64,000 bases of DNA from Alistipes sp. (GTDB lineage Bacteria; Bacteroidota; Bacteroidia; Bacteroidales; Rikenellaceae): NCBI GenBank assembly GCA_017517705.1, contig JAFWYM010000016.1, positions 124,001 to 188,000 on the forward strand, written 5' to 3'. Made by a program: the position numbers and the translations under genes. The notes beneath the pieces were generated by a model. The model was not told the DNA's origin. It did no database searches and saw only the letters and a program-made list of their open reading frames with translations. This document shows, piece by piece, positions 26,623 through 36,421 of the stretch (its first letter is position 1; each line of letters begins with the position of its first letter).

Positions 26623-26974
26623 AAAGGTAATAAAAAGTGGGGACATTACATCACTTGAGACGTACAAATTTGCTGTCGCGCGAATGTAGGAGAGGCATCA
26701 TTATGATACCAAAGGTAATAAAAAGTGGGGACATTACATCACTTGAGACGTACAAATTTGCTGTCGCGCGAATGTAGAAGAGGCATCATTATAATGCTAA
26801 AGATACAAAAAAGTGGGAACATTACATCACTTGAGACGTACAAATTTGCTGTCGCGCGAATGTAGAAGAGGCATCATTATAATGCTAAAGATACAAAAAA
26901 GTGGGAACATTACATCACTTGAGACGTACAAATTTGCTGTCGCGCGAATGTAGAAGAAGCATCATTATGATGCC
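26623..26974. repeat. Four tandem 88-bp repeats upstream of the hexosaminidase
   Basis: Four units of exactly 88 bases begin at 26623, 26711, 26799 and 26887. All contain CATTACATCACTTGAGACG, ACAAATTTGCTGTCGCGCG and a near-palindrome GCATCATTATGATGC. Units 1-2 start AAAGGTAATAAAAAGTGGGG and units 3-4 AAAGATACAAAAAAGTGGGA, so the array seems to have grown by pairs. Units are nearly identical, so this is not a CRISPR. On the minus strand units 1 and 2 carry TACCTTTG, a -7-box match, in front of the hexosaminidase gene. The rest of the gap to 27098 has a TACGCG...CGCGTA hairpin and no gene. Confidence 0.9.
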
Positions 26975-27098
26975 AAGTGTAATGATTAATTCATAAAAAC
27001 AGATTAGCACCTTAATTCAATACGCGCACGCGCGTAAACCGCCCATTTGCACGATTCTTGCCCATGGAGCCATAGGTACAACTTAAAATGTTGCAATT

Positions 27099-27689
27099 AT
27101 GGAGAATAATCTTTACGACAAGACGGAGCGTCTTATCAAGCATTGGTGGCTATCACTCATCGTAGGCCTCGTAGCCCTGGCCATAGGCTTTATCGTGCTG
27201 GTACACCCTGCCGCGAGCTACTACACCTTTGCCACATGGTTAGGCTTAGCTATACTTATCTCGGGCATTGCCGGCTTGGTGCAGGCACTCGGCACACGCA
27301 ACTACTTCGTACGTCGTGGCTGGCTTATGCTCGCTGCCATTGCCGACATCATCATCGGACTACTCCTGGTGTTTAACACCCTGCTCTCGGCCGTGGCCAT
27401 GCCCATACTCCTCGGCGCATGGCTGCTATACCGCGGATGTGCTATGCTCATGCAGGGCTTCGACCTCCGAAGCTATGGCGTGAGGGATGCCGGCTGGGTG
27501 ATCTTCTACGCCGCCGTGATCATAGCCATATCCATCGCCGTACTATGGATGCCCGGAACATTGGGCGTCGAGGCTGTCATCCTCTTCGTCGCCATCGCCT
27601 TCATCACCTACGGTGTGTCGATGATATCGCTCAGCTTCCGCCTTTGGGACATACACCACCATGCCCAAGAACTCGGCAGCGAGGAGTGA
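27099..27689 (+). CDS. HdeD / DUF308 family membrane protein
   Basis: Integral inner-membrane protein of 196 aa with six hydrophobic segments arranged as three pairs (about 17-36, 44-63, 74-92, 97-113, 127-148, 153-175). The repeated pattern of a GL..LAIGF...VHP type opening is typical of DUF308, to which the E. coli acid-stress protein HdeD belongs. The C-terminus is hydrophilic (RLWDIHHHAQELGSEE). Its role in this organism is not evident; acid or membrane stress is only suggested by the family. Confidence 0.82.
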   Translation: MENNLYDKTERLIKHWWLSLIVGLVALAIGFIVLVHPAASYYTFATWLGLAILISGIAGLVQALGTRNYFVRRGWLMLAAIADIIIGLLLVFNTLLSAVAMPILLGAWLLYRGCAMLMQGFDLRSYGVRDAGWVIFYAAVIIAISIAVLWMPGTLGVEAVILFVAIAFITYGVSMISLSFRLWDIHHHAQELGSEE

Positions 27690-27714
27690 GGAGGGCGCGG
27701 TCATAGAGTTTAAG

Positions 27715-27789
27715 GAATTTAGGGAAATTAGGGATAGCGCTATCAGGAAACTCTCTAATTTCCCTAATCTCCCTAATCTCCCTAAATTC
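27715..27789. repeat. 20-bp inverted repeat with TTAGGGA-type tandem motif
   Basis: The arms at 27715-27734 and 27770-27789 pair with one mismatch and are built from (A)TTTAGGGA / TCCCTAA(T) units, the right part repeating TCCCTAATC twice. It lies just after the HdeD-like gene and may act in 3'-end formation. Confidence 0.6.
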
Positions 27790-27821
27790 ACTACTCCCAC
27801 CACACCCCAATCTCTTGTCAA

Positions 27822-27840
27822 AAGGGGTTAGGCTTGGCCT
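27822..27840. repeat. 19-bp repeat, right copy of an inverted pair
   Basis: Exact reverse complement of 24881-24899. It ends 10 bases before a CCCCTCGGG terminator hairpin, as the left copy begins 25 bases before one. Confidence 0.7.
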
Positions 27841-27850
27841 ATATGAAAAG

Positions 27851-27899
27851 AAGACCCCTCGGGATAGTACATAACGTACAACCCGAGGGGTCTTACTTT
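27851..27899. terminator. Bidirectional terminator between the HdeD-like gene and mutB
   Basis: Perfect 13-bp stem (AAGACCCCTCGGG with CCCGAGGGGTCTT) followed by ACTTTTT on the plus strand and by CTTTTC on the minus strand. It would end both converging transcripts. Confidence 0.85.
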
Positions 27900-27932
27900 T
27901 TAGATGGGCCAATGGCCCCTTATCACAAGAAA

Positions 27933-30059
27933 TTATCCGAGAATCTCAAGCATCTTGATAGCTGCCGTAGCCACGGGAGTACCGGGGCCGAAGATAGCAG
28001 CTGCACCATCCTTGTAGAGCTGGTCGTAGTCCTGTGCGGGGATAACACCACCCACAACAACGACGATATCCTCACGACCGAGCTTCTTGAGCTCAGCGAT
28101 AATCTGAGGTACAAGGGTGAGGTGACCGGCAGCGAGTGACGATACGCCCACGATGTGAACATCGTTCTCAACAGCCTGCTTAGCAGCCTCCTCGGGAGTC
28201 TGGAACAACGGACCCATATCGACGTCGAAGCCAAGGTCGGCGTAGCCCGTAGCTACAACCTTAGCACCACGGTCGTGGCCATCCTGACCCAACTTAGCAA
28301 TCATAATACGGGGCTGACGACCCTCCTTCTTAGCAAAGTCAGCACACATCTGCTTTGCCTTCTCAAATGCTGAATCTGATTTCACCTCTGCTGAATATAC
28401 ACCTGAGTTTAGACGAATAACGGCCTTATAACGACCAACGATCTTCTCGCAAGCATCCGAGATCTCACCCAAAGATGCACGAACCTTAGCGGCCTCAACA
28501 GCCAAAGCGAGCAAGTTACCCTCACCCGTGCGTACGCACTCAGTGATAGCGGCCAAAGCCTTCTCTACGGCTGCATTGTCGCGGTTAGCACGGAGCTCCT
28601 GCAAGCGCTTAACCTGGCTCTCACGCACTGCTGTGTTATCCACAGCGAGGATGTCGATGGGAGCCTCCTTCTCGAGACGATACTGGTTAACACCGATGAT
28701 GGTCTCAACACCCGAGTCGATGCGTGCCTGCTTACGTGCAGCAGCCTCCTCGATACGGAGCTTAGGAATACCTGTCTCGATAGCCTTAGCCATACCGCCG
28801 AGCTGCTCGATCTCCTGGATGTGCTCCCAAGCCTTGTGAGCAATCTCGTGAGTAAGAGCCTCAACATAGTATGAACCTGCCCAGGGATCTGCCGAGCGAC
28901 ATACGTTGGTCTCCTCCTGAATGTAGATCTGCGTATTACGAGCAATACGTGCCGAGAAGTCGGTGGGAAGAGCAATAGCCTCATCCAAGGCGTTGGTGTG
29001 CAACGACTGAGTGTGACCAAGAGCTGCACCCATAGCCTCGATGGCTGTACGTGCTACGTTGTTAAACGGATCCTGCTCTGTGAGCGACCAGCCCGATGTC
29101 TGCGAGTGAGTACGCAATGCCAACGACTTGGGATTCTTAGGCTCGAACTGCTTAACAATCTTAGCCCACAACAGACGCGCAGCACGCATCTTGGCAATCT
29201 CCATAAAGTGGTTCATACCGATAGCCCAGAAGAACGACAAGCGAGGTGCAAAGGCATCGATAGACATGCCGGCATTGATACCTGCGCGGAGGTACTCAAG
29301 ACCGTCGGCCAACGTATATGCGAGCTCGATATCGGCGGTAGCACCTGCCTCCTGCATGTGATAACCCGAGATAGAAATCGAGTTGAACTTAGGCATATTC
29401 TTAGAGGTGTACTCGAAGATATCGGCGATAATCTTCATAGAGAACTCAGGTGGGTAGATATAGGTGTTACGCACCATGAACTCCTTGAGGATATCGTTCT
29501 GGATGGTACCTGCAAGCTGGTCGAGCGTGCAACCCTGCTCCAAACCTGCAACGATGTAGAATGCCAATACGGGGAGCACGGCACCGTTCATCGTCATAGA
29601 TACAGACATCTGATCCAAAGGAATACCGTTGAACAACACCTTCATATCCTCTACCGAGCAGATAGACACACCGGCCTTACCTACGTCACCCACAACACGG
29701 GGATGATCGGCATCATAGCCACGGTGTGTTGCAAGGTCGAAGGCTACAGAGAGACCCTTCTGACCCGCTGCGAGGTTACGACGGTAGAATGCGTTAGACT
29801 CCTCAGCGGTAGAGAAACCTGCATACTGACGGATAGTCCAAGGACGCATAACATACATCGTTGAGTAGGGACCGCGAAGGAAGGGTGCGATACCTGCTGC
29901 ATAGTTCAAGTGCTCCATACCCTCGAGGTCGGCAGCCGTATAGTTCTCCTTTACAGGAATACGCTCGGCAGTCAACCAATCCTCCTTGGGAGCGTTATTC
30001 TTGGCGCAGCACTCTGTGGCTGCTGCCTTATATTCTAAATCTGAAAATTTTGCTCTCAT
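27933..30059 (-). CDS. mutB: Methylmalonyl-CoA mutase, large (catalytic) subunit
   Basis: Adenosylcobalamin-dependent enzyme subunit (708 aa) that interconverts succinyl-CoA and (R)-methylmalonyl-CoA, the entry to propionate formation in Bacteroidales. The N-terminal TIM barrel has [18 protein letters not shown] (substrate channel); the C-terminal cobalamin domain carries the DxHxxG signature as D593-GHDR-G598, with His595 as the lower axial cobalt ligand, and [12 protein letters not shown] further on. It follows mutA by 13 bases. Length and motifs are standard. Confidence 0.97.
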   Translation of the reverse strand: MRAKFSDLEYKAAATECCAKNNAPKEDWLTAERIPVKENYTAADLEGMEHLNYAAGIAPFLRGPYSTMYVMRPWTIRQYAGFSTAEESNAFYRRNLAAGQKGLSVAFDLATHRGYDADHPRVVGDVGKAGVSICSVEDMKVLFNGIPLDQMSVSMTMNGAVLPVLAFYIVAGLEQGCTLDQLAGTIQNDILKEFMVRNTYIYPPEFSMKIIADIFEYTSKNMPKFNSISISGYHMQEAGATADIELAYTLADGLEYLRAGINAGMSIDAFAPRLSFFWAIGMNHFMEIAKMRAARLLWAKIVKQFEPKNPKSLALRTHSQTSGWSLTEQDPFNNVARTAIEAMGAALGHTQSLHTNALDEAIALPTDFSARIARNTQIYIQEETNVCRSADPWAGSYYVEALTHEIAHKAWEHIQEIEQLGGMAKAIETGIPKLRIEEAAARKQARIDSGVETIIGVNQYRLEKEAPIDILAVDNTAVRESQVKRLQELRANRDNAAVEKALAAITECVRTGEGNLLALAVEAAKVRASLGEISDACEKIVGRYKAVIRLNSGVYSAEVKSDSAFEKAKQMCADFAKKEGRQPRIMIAKLGQDGHDRGAKVVATGYADLGFDVDMGPLFQTPEEAAKQAVENDVHIVGVSSLAAGHLTLVPQIIAELKKLGREDIVVVVGGVIPAQDYDQLYKDGAAAIFGPGTPVATAAIKMLEILG

Positions 30060-30072
30060 AGTTGTAACCGAA

Positions 30073-31923
30073 TTAGATGCCTAACTTCTTTAAGTAATCC
30101 TTCAAGGTCTCCAATACGTTGCTCTTGACGTTGATAAAGTTGGTGATGCCCTGAGCCTCAAGCTCCGCAGCACATGCGGGCGCACCGGCAACAACAAGGA
30201 TAGCCTTGTCGCCAAGGAGCTCCTTAACTCGAGGAGCTACGGTTGCGTAGTCGTCGTCCGAAGCGCAGACTACAACAATCTCTGCCTTAGATGCCAACGC
30301 TGCCTCTACGCCCTCCTCAACACTCTTGAAGAAGGTGTTATCCTCAACGCGGATACCTGCGCAAGCGAAGAAGTTACATGAGAACTGAGCACGTGCACGT
30401 GCCATACCGAGCGTACCACATGTGAGCATGAAGGCCTTAGGTGCCTTGCCCGAGCGGTCTACCTGCATACGCATAGCCTCGAAGGCCATAGCACCACGGT
30501 AGGGAACAAGCACATTACCCTCCTTAACCTCGCGAGTAACCTTGCACTCGCAGATAGCCTCATCGGCAACCTCCGTGAAGTTAGGATACTGGTTAGCACC
30601 AAGCAAAATCAAGCGACGTGTAGCGATGCTCTTATCCTTAGCCGCAGCCGAAGCCTTTACGCGCTCTACGATGAAGCCCTCGCGGAAGGCAGCGATATAG
30701 CCACCCTTCTCCTCGATCTCGCGGAACAAAGCCCATGCCTCCTGAGCGATGCTCTTAGTGAGAGTCTCGATGTAGTAAGCACCACCTGCAGGGTCGATAA
30801 CCTGATCGAAGTGCGACTCGTGCTTCAACAACAACTGTGCGTTGCGAGCAATGCGCTTAGAGAACTCCGTGGGAGCCTCGAAAGCGTAGTCGAAGGGCAA
30901 TACCTCGAGTGAGTGTACGCCGGCGATAGCTGCCGACATAGCCTCTGTTGTGCCACGCAACATGTTTACGTAGGGATCGTAAACCGTCTGGTTCCATGTA
31001 GATGTCACCGCGTGAGCAAACATCTTCGACGAGCAGTTCTTCGTGGGGTTGTAGGCCTTCACGATGTTAGCCCACAACAGACGTGCTGCACGGAACTTAG
31101 CCATCTCGAGGAAGTAGTTAGATGTCACAGCGAAGGTGAAGCGTATCTTGCGTGCCACCTCGTCGATAGAGAGGCCACGCTCCATGAGCTTCACAAGGTA
31201 CTCGTGAGCAGCAGCAAGCGTGAAGCCGAGCTCCTCAACGATGGTAGAACCTGCATTCGAGAATGTCGAACCGGCTACGTTTACAACCTTCACGCGCTTG
31301 TAGTCGGCCGTAGCCTTCACGAGCTTAGCAATAGTATCGAAGCATACGTCACCCGTACCACAGCAGAAGTCACCCTCAACCGAGAGATTCTTCATGATGG
31401 GGTCGATGCAGAAGTTAAGACGAAGCTCATCCTTCTCCACATCGGCATACTTAGCCAAGACCTTCTCGGCCAACTTAGCCAAGCCCTCAACGTTCGAGCC
31501 ACAGAAGGTAAGCTCCACTGCCGTAGGCACGATGTCCTTCAAAAGAGCATCAACATCCACCTCGCAAGCACATGCCTTGCAGAAGCAGAAGCCGAGCGAG
31601 TCTACGCCCGAGTTAAGAAGCTTCAAGGCCTCCTCGTTTGCTGCCTTTGCGCACTCAACCGAGATGGTCTGATGTACACGCCATGTGTTGTCCTTAGACA
31701 CACCGCGTACAAAGGGGAACTCACCGGCCTCAGCACCGAGATACTCAACCTCTGCGAGGTTCTCAGCGCGGTAGTAGGGACGTACATTGAAACCCTCACC
31801 GGTCTTCCATACCAATTTGCGCTCATAATCTGCGCCCTTAAGGTCAGTTGTAATGACGGCCTCCCACTGCTCCGTAGTTACGGGCGGGAACTCCGTGAAC
31901 AACTTTTCTTTGGTATTAGCCAT
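30073..31923 (-). CDS. mutA: Methylmalonyl-CoA mutase, small subunit
   Basis: Partner of MutB (616 aa) with the same two-domain plan but a degenerate cobalamin domain lacking DxHxxG. The start [15 protein letters not shown] at 31923 is chosen because the upstream in-frame extension of 72 residues is basic, cysteine-rich and overlaps the promoter. Recognisable parts include [35 protein letters not shown] (in part) and [10 protein letters not shown]. Co-transcribed with mutB. No cobalamin riboswitch is visible in the leader of about 110 bases. Confidence 0.95.
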   Translation of the reverse strand: MANTKEKLFTEFPPVTTEQWEAVITTDLKGADYERKLVWKTGEGFNVRPYYRAENLAEVEYLGAEAGEFPFVRGVSKDNTWRVHQTISVECAKAANEEALKLLNSGVDSLGFCFCKACACEVDVDALLKDIVPTAVELTFCGSNVEGLAKLAEKVLAKYADVEKDELRLNFCIDPIMKNLSVEGDFCCGTGDVCFDTIAKLVKATADYKRVKVVNVAGSTFSNAGSTIVEELGFTLAAAHEYLVKLMERGLSIDEVARKIRFTFAVTSNYFLEMAKFRAARLLWANIVKAYNPTKNCSSKMFAHAVTSTWNQTVYDPYVNMLRGTTEAMSAAIAGVHSLEVLPFDYAFEAPTEFSKRIARNAQLLLKHESHFDQVIDPAGGAYYIETLTKSIAQEAWALFREIEEKGGYIAAFREGFIVERVKASAAAKDKSIATRRLILLGANQYPNFTEVADEAICECKVTREVKEGNVLVPYRGAMAFEAMRMQVDRSGKAPKAFMLTCGTLGMARARAQFSCNFFACAGIRVEDNTFFKSVEEGVEAALASKAEIVVVCASDDDYATVAPRVKELLGDKAILVVAGAPACAAELEAQGITNFINVKSNVLETLKDYLKKLGI

Positions 31924-32043
31924 AATTGTTTTAGAGTTTAAAGTTTTTAAGTGTATGATATATAATATCTTATATATTATTTTACGGTTTGCACTGCATC
32001 GCACAGACGCGCATACGCGAACACACGCACGCATAAAACACAA

Positions 32044-32075
32044 CAAAGTTACATATTTCGCCTTCGAAAAGCAAA
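32044..32075 (-). promoter_or_regulatory. Promoter of mutA-mutB
   Basis: Minus strand TTTG (32072-32075), 20 bases, TAACTTTG (32044-32051). The position inside the upstream extension of the mutA frame supports the downstream start codon. Confidence 0.8.
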
Positions 32076-32152
32076 TTTTTCGACCGAAAAGTGCAAAAAG
32101 AGTGGGAGTCACAAAATTAAATCTGCCATTCCCATCCATAAAGAGGTTAAAA

Positions 32153-32184
32153 GGGGCTGACTAAAAAGTAACTTAGCCAGCCCC
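32153..32184. repeat. Hairpin of the GGGCTGACTAA family
   Basis: GGGGCTGACTAA (32153-32164) pairs with TTAGCCAGCCCC (32173-32184) with one mismatch, loop AAAGTAAC. It is almost the same as the terminator at 3482-3512, and in both a T.ATACTCAAG string follows. A looser relative (GATGACTAAAAAGTAAA...TTGTCAT) follows at about 32232-32258. Confidence 0.7.
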
Positions 32185-32272
32185 TAATACTCAAGAAAAT
32201 TGAATATTAACAATCACCGATGACAGACTGCCGATGACTAAAAAGTAAATTTGTCATTCCCTTTATCGTAAG

Positions 32273-32392
32273 GAGGTTGAATAAAAAGATGTAGTTTTAG
32301 GCTTGCGAAGCCCGAAAAAGCGCAGTTTACTTGGCGTAAATGAGCATTTTGAGGGCGAGCATAACGCAGAAATACACTTTTTATTCAGCCTC
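32273..32392 (-). repeat. 120-bp element with terminal inverted repeats, copy 1
   Basis: The ends GAGGTTGAATAAAAAGATGT and (reverse strand) GAGGCTGAATAAAAAGTGT form about 19-bp terminal inverted repeats. The reverse complement of the whole element aligns with 44552-44671 without length change (both 120 bp), sharing for example CGGGCTTCGCA and TATGCTTGCCCTCAAAAT-type blocks. There is no coding capacity. It fits a MITE-like or dispersed hairpin element. A GATGAC...GTCAT hairpin flanks both copies on the same side. Confidence 0.8.
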
Positions 32393-32408
32393 ACTGCTGC
32401 TTAAGCCA

Positions 32409-33719
32409 TTATTTAGATGGCTGCAGGTCGTCAATCTCGGCAATAACGAAGTTGCTGCCACCGATGAAGATAGCATCCGTGGCTGTGGCAATGCTACGTG
32501 CGTGACTGAGAGCCTCGCCCACCGTAGCCCTGCACTCAAAGTCGAGGCCGAGGCGCTCGGCTATAGCGGCGATATCCTCAACGCTGCGTGCGCGGTCGAT
32601 AGAGGCGCGAGTGAAGATATAGTGAGCCTTAGCAGGTAGCAGGGGCATGATTTTGTCGAGATCCTTCTCCTTAGCGAAGCCCATAACAGCGATAAGACGG
32701 TCGCACTCGAGGGCTGCGAGCTGTGACGCAACATAGCGTATACCATCGGCATTGTGACCCGTATCGCAGACGGTATAGGGCTCACGCGCAAGCACCTGCC
32801 AACGGCCAGCGAGACCCGTAGAGGCGGCAGCCACGGCAAGACCCTGGCGGAGGGCACGGCGCGAGATAGTCAGCGGCGTATGCTCAGCAAGGTAGTCGGC
32901 AGCGGCGCACACGGTGACGATGTTATGGCACTGGTAGTCGCCCAGAAGATCGACATCGAGCTCATAGCCACGGCCATCGCGCTCACGCACGAGGCTGAAG
33001 TGCTGATTGTCGTTATCGAAGTGCTCGACACCATTGAGCGTCCACTCATCTTGTGCCATGATAAGGAGCGAATTAAGCTCCGCAGCACGACTCTCAAAGA
33101 TATGGTTGTAGGCCTCGTTGCGCTCGCCAAGCAACACAGGGATGCTCTTCTTGATGATACCCGCCTTCTCCGAGGCTATCTGCTCGATGGTAGTACCGAG
33201 GAACTCGGTATGCTCGAGGCCTATGTTTGTTACAACACTAAGTATTGGCGTTATGATGTTAGTGGCATCGAGACGACCACCGAGACCTGTCTCGATGACA
33301 GCCACCTCCACATCGCTCTGGTCGAAGTAGTCGAAGGCCATGGCTGCCGTCATCTCGAAGAACGAGAGGTCGAGCTCCTGCATCTTAGCTTGATGCTTAT
33401 CCACAAAGTTGACAACCTTCTGCTTCGGAATCATCTCACCATCAACGCGGATACGCTCGCGGAAGTCCACCAGATGTGGCGAGGTAAAGAGGCCCGTGCG
33501 GTAGCCTGCCTCACGGAGTATCGAGGCGAGCATATGCGACACCGAGCCCTTGCCGTTGGTGCCGGCAACGTGTATGGTGTAGTAGTTGCGCTGGGGGTTG
33601 CCAAGGTGCTGGCAGAAGGCTGCGATACGCTCCAATCCCGGCTTATAGGCGTCGCCACCAACACGCTGGAACGACGGCATAGAAGTGAAGAGAAAGTCGA
33701 GTGTCTGTGTGTAATTCAT
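32409..33719 (-). CDS. folC: Folylpolyglutamate synthase / dihydrofolate synthase
   Basis: Cytoplasmic ATP-dependent ligase (436 aa) that joins glutamate to dihydropteroate or folates. The P-loop GTNGKGSVSHML (about 53-64) follows the family's NYYTIHVA strand; FTSPHLVDFRERIRVDG is the folate/omega-loop region; ETGLGGRLDATN holds the conserved metal and substrate contacts; CDTGHNADGIRY lies in the C-terminal domain. It lies 33 bases after lnt and is probably co-transcribed. Secure. Confidence 0.96.
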   Translation of the reverse strand: MNYTQTLDFLFTSMPSFQRVGGDAYKPGLERIAAFCQHLGNPQRNYYTIHVAGTNGKGSVSHMLASILREAGYRTGLFTSPHLVDFRERIRVDGEMIPKQKVVNFVDKHQAKMQELDLSFFEMTAAMAFDYFDQSDVEVAVIETGLGGRLDATNIITPILSVVTNIGLEHTEFLGTTIEQIASEKAGIIKKSIPVLLGERNEAYNHIFESRAAELNSLLIMAQDEWTLNGVEHFDNDNQHFSLVRERDGRGYELDVDLLGDYQCHNIVTVCAAADYLAEHTPLTISRRALRQGLAVAAASTGLAGRWQVLAREPYTVCDTGHNADGIRYVASQLAALECDRLIAVMGFAKEKDLDKIMPLLPAKAHYIFTRASIDRARSVEDIAAIAERLGLDFECRATVGEALSHARSIATATDAIFIGGSNFVIAEIDDLQPSK

Positions 33720-33752
33720 ATCTATCGTTATTTGATGTTGTTATTCTACGGT

Positions 33753-35345
33753 TTAGTCCACAAGGTGGTTGCGCTTACGTGTGCGGTAGGCAACGTAGTA
33801 AAGTAGCGAGAGCACGGCGACGTATGTCGCTATGCGCGCTATCCAGTCGCCGTAGCGCACGTATATAGTCTTGTCACTGCGCAGCTCGAGCGTTGCAGTG
33901 AGCACGCCCTCCTTGTCCCACGTGAGCCTCGGGCCTATGGTTGTACCTATGGGCGAGATGAAGCCCGAAATACCGGTGTTGGCACTGCGTGCTATGGCAC
34001 GACGATTCTCTATGGCGCGTAGGCGACAGTAGTCGAAGAGGCGCTTATGCCCCGGGGTGTTACCCCACCATCCGTCGTTCGATATCACGCCTATGACCTC
34101 GGCACCCTCGCGCGTGAAGCCCGTCATAAACTCACCATAGAGCCCCTCGTAGCATATTGCGGGGGCCATGCACACACCGTCATTCTCGAATATCTTAAAC
34201 TCTCTACCCCAACCTAACTGTCCCGAGACACCACCGAGATCCACCTCAAAGAGGTCAAAAAGCTCCTTGAGAGGTACAGCCTCGACACCTATTACGAGGC
34301 GTCCCTTATGATATATATCCTCAACAGCTCCGCGGCTGTTGCATAGCAGCGCCGAATTGAAGTGGTCGTACCAGCCATATATGTCGCTGTGGCGCGCCGT
34401 CTCCGTAGCGGGTGAGGCGCCATAGTAGCGCACCGTCGAGGCGCCAACGATAGCCTTCGTTGGCGTGGGTCTGTCGCTATATATGTATCTTATGACGGGC
34501 GCTATGCACTCGATGCCGGCCTCATCCACGGAGCCCACCGAAGGTATATATGCCATTGCCGACTCGGGCATAAGGAGGAATGAAGATGTCGTGGGCACCT
34601 CGTCCATAAGCCTCTTGATGTCGGCCGTGGGGTTGTACTTATCGGCAGCTATGCGCTCATCCATGTAGCATGGCACGTTGGGCTGTAGCACCGACACCTC
34701 GGCATGACGCTTCGAGGGCGTATAGGTGTAGAGGAGCGTGAGCGAGAGGATTATGGGCACGAAGAGGAGTATCGCAGCGCGCACCTTTGCCGTCGTCGTG
34801 CGCGTGCGTAGCGTCTCGAAGATGGCGACATTCGACACCAATGCCCAGAGTGTGCCACCGAAGATGCCCGTATACTCGTACCACTGCACAGCCCATACGT
34901 CGCTCGAGAAGCCGTGACCAAGGAGCAACCACGGGAAGGTCATCACGTCGGCCGAGTTGTACGCCCACTCGGTAGCTATCCACAACGATATAAGAAGCGT
35001 ATATGCCAAGGCTCGGGGCCCGCGCTTCGACACGTAGTGGTAGGTCATAAAGGCACATAGGTTGTAGAAGGTGCCCACGATACCCGCAGCAAAGGGGCCT
35101 ATGGGTGCCGCAATCCACACCCACCATATCGTTGCGGCATACCATAGTAGGAATGTGAGCGCCGCCCAGCCACACATACGCCACCAGTCGCGCGTGGATG
35201 CGGTGTAATTTTCGCTGATGATAAGTAGGGGTATGAGGGCTACGAGGAGTGTTAATCCCGTGCCTACGAGCCATCCTGCCGAGAGCAGAGCTACGGAGAG
35301 CAGTACGAGCAGGAGCTTGTGCAATGATGAACCGCGTTGCATCAA
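33753..35345 (-). CDS. lnt: Apolipoprotein N-acyltransferase
   Basis: Inner-membrane enzyme (530 aa) that adds the third acyl chain to lipoproteins, fitting the many lipoproteins in this window. Six to seven N-terminal membrane segments (about 10-205) precede a nitrilase-like periplasmic domain and a final membrane helix near 505. The triad is Glu261 (MPESAM), Lys347 (YHKGRL) and Cys398 (PAICYEG). The upstream -33/-7 match (35383-35412) supports the start. Lnt is present but variable among Bacteroidetes. Confidence 0.94.
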   Translation of the reverse strand: MMQRGSSLHKLLLVLLSVALLSAGWLVGTGLTLLVALIPLLIISENYTASTRDWWRMCGWAALTFLLWYAATIWWVWIAAPIGPFAAGIVGTFYNLCAFMTYHYVSKRGPRALAYTLLISLWIATEWAYNSADVMTFPWLLLGHGFSSDVWAVQWYEYTGIFGGTLWALVSNVAIFETLRTRTTTAKVRAAILLFVPIILSLTLLYTYTPSKRHAEVSVLQPNVPCYMDERIAADKYNPTADIKRLMDEVPTTSSFLLMPESAMAYIPSVGSVDEAGIECIAPVIRYIYSDRPTPTKAIVGASTVRYYGASPATETARHSDIYGWYDHFNSALLCNSRGAVEDIYHKGRLVIGVEAVPLKELFDLFEVDLGGVSGQLGWGREFKIFENDGVCMAPAICYEGLYGEFMTGFTREGAEVIGVISNDGWWGNTPGHKRLFDYCRLRAIENRRAIARSANTGISGFISPIGTTIGPRLTWDKEGVLTATLELRSDKTIYVRYGDWIARIATYVAVLSLLYYVAYRTRKRNHLVD

Positions 35346-35382
35346 TTCGATGTTGTTTTGATTGATAACTAAAATATCAGCG

Positions 35383-35412
35383 CAAATTTAATAAACATTT
35401 GCCAAAAAGCAA
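35383..35412 (-). promoter_or_regulatory. Promoter of lnt-folC
   Basis: Minus strand TTG (35410-35412), 19 bases, TAAATTTG (35383-35390), about 35 bases before the lnt start. Confidence 0.7.
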
Positions 35413-35444
35413 TCTTTTGCCGGGGCTAATAAAAAGAAAATAGC

Positions 35445-35452
35445 TACCTTTG
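35445..35452 (+). promoter_or_regulatory. -7 box of the patatin gene
   Basis: TACCTTTG, 19 bases before the start codon. The nearest TTTG upstream (35416) is 25 bases away, further than usual, so only the -7 part is convincing. Confidence 0.5.
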
Positions 35453-35471
35453 TAGGGTAAAGATTGAGATT

Positions 35472-36329
35472 ATGAGCGATAGAAAGGTTGTGTTGGATGA
35501 ACGCTCGGGGTTGATTCTCGAGGGCGGAGGTATGCGTGGCATCTTTACCTGCGGGGTGCTCGATGCCTTTATGGATAGAGGCATACGCTTCCCCTATACC
35601 ATAGGCGTGAGTGCCGGGGCGTGCAACGGGCTATCCTATATGTCCGGGCAGCGTGGAAGGGCAAAATATAGCAATATAGATCTGCTGGATAAGTACCACT
35701 ATATAGGCTTTAAACATCTGTTACTCAAGGGTAACATTATGGACTTTGAGCTTCTCTTCGACAAGTTTCCCAACCAGATCATACCCTACGACTACGCACG
35801 CTATGCCTCCACCACGGAGCGCTTCGAGATGGTGACGACGGATTGTCGCACGGGGCGTGCGTGTTACTTCGACGAGAAGAGCGACCCTAAGCGTATCATC
35901 GACATCGTCAAGGCATCAAGCTCACTACCCTTTGTCTGCCCCATGGTGGAGGTAGATGGTCGCAAGATGCTCGACGGTGGCATCAGCGACTCCATCCCCG
36001 TGAAGCGTGCCGAGAGCCTCGGCTACGACAACTGCGTCGTTGTGCTCACGCGCAACCGCGGTTACAGAAAGCGTGACAGAGAGAGCTTCGTACCACCAAT
36101 ATTCTACCTTCGCTACCCCGCCTTGCGCAAGGCCATACGCCTACGTAACCTAATATACAACAAGCAGATAACATACGTCGAGGAACTCGAGGCTCAGCAC
36201 CGCATCATGGTCATACGTCCCGAGCGACCGATAGACGTTGACCGTATGGAGCGTGACACACGAAAACTCGAGGCACTCTACAACGAGGGCTATGCTATTG
36301 CTTCGGAGGTAGAATTTATGGTTAAATAG
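35472..36329 (+). CDS. Patatin-like phospholipase (YjjU type)
   Basis: Predicted lipid acyl hydrolase of 285 aa. The oxyanion loop GLILEGGGMRGIF (13-25), the nucleophile elbow GVSAGA with Ser47, and the dyad Asp168 in MLDGGISDSIP are all present. There is no signal peptide, so it is intracellular, perhaps acting on membrane lipids. The overall pattern (LEGGGMRGIFTCGVLDAFMDRGI) resembles E. coli YjjU. It lies upstream of an LpxL-like acyltransferase, which has its own promoter. Confidence 0.9.
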   Translation: MSDRKVVLDERSGLILEGGGMRGIFTCGVLDAFMDRGIRFPYTIGVSAGACNGLSYMSGQRGRAKYSNIDLLDKYHYIGFKHLLLKGNIMDFELLFDKFPNQIIPYDYARYASTTERFEMVTTDCRTGRACYFDEKSDPKRIIDIVKASSSLPFVCPMVEVDGRKMLDGGISDSIPVKRAESLGYDNCVVVLTRNRGYRKRDRESFVPPIFYLRYPALRKAIRLRNLIYNKQITYVEELEAQHRIMVIRPERPIDVDRMERDTRKLEALYNEGYAIASEVEFMVK

Positions 36330-36359
36330 ACGAAAATGGATAAATTTCGGTTTGCAATG

Positions 36360-36390
36360 TTGTATAACCACACTATTTATATTATATTTG
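36360..36390 (+). promoter_or_regulatory. Promoter of the LpxL-like acyltransferase
   Basis: TTG (36360-36362), 20 bases, TATATTTG (36383-36390), about 30 bases before the start codon. Confidence 0.7.
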
Positions 36391-36421
36391 TAGATTGTAA
36401 CATTATAGCATAGAGTTAGAG

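Noticed and set aside
26623..26974. CRISPR array
   Set aside because: Units are 88 bp and nearly identical throughout; no variable spacers, and no cas genes nearby.
28998..31941. Long open frames on the plus strand opposite mutB and mutA
   Set aside because: They lie entirely within strongly conserved genes on the other strand, have Arg/His/Cys-rich unlikely proteins and no promoter; they arise from codon bias of the real genes.
31924..32043. Cobalamin riboswitch before mutA
   Set aside because: The leader is only about 110 bases and I saw no B12-box or matching stem pattern.
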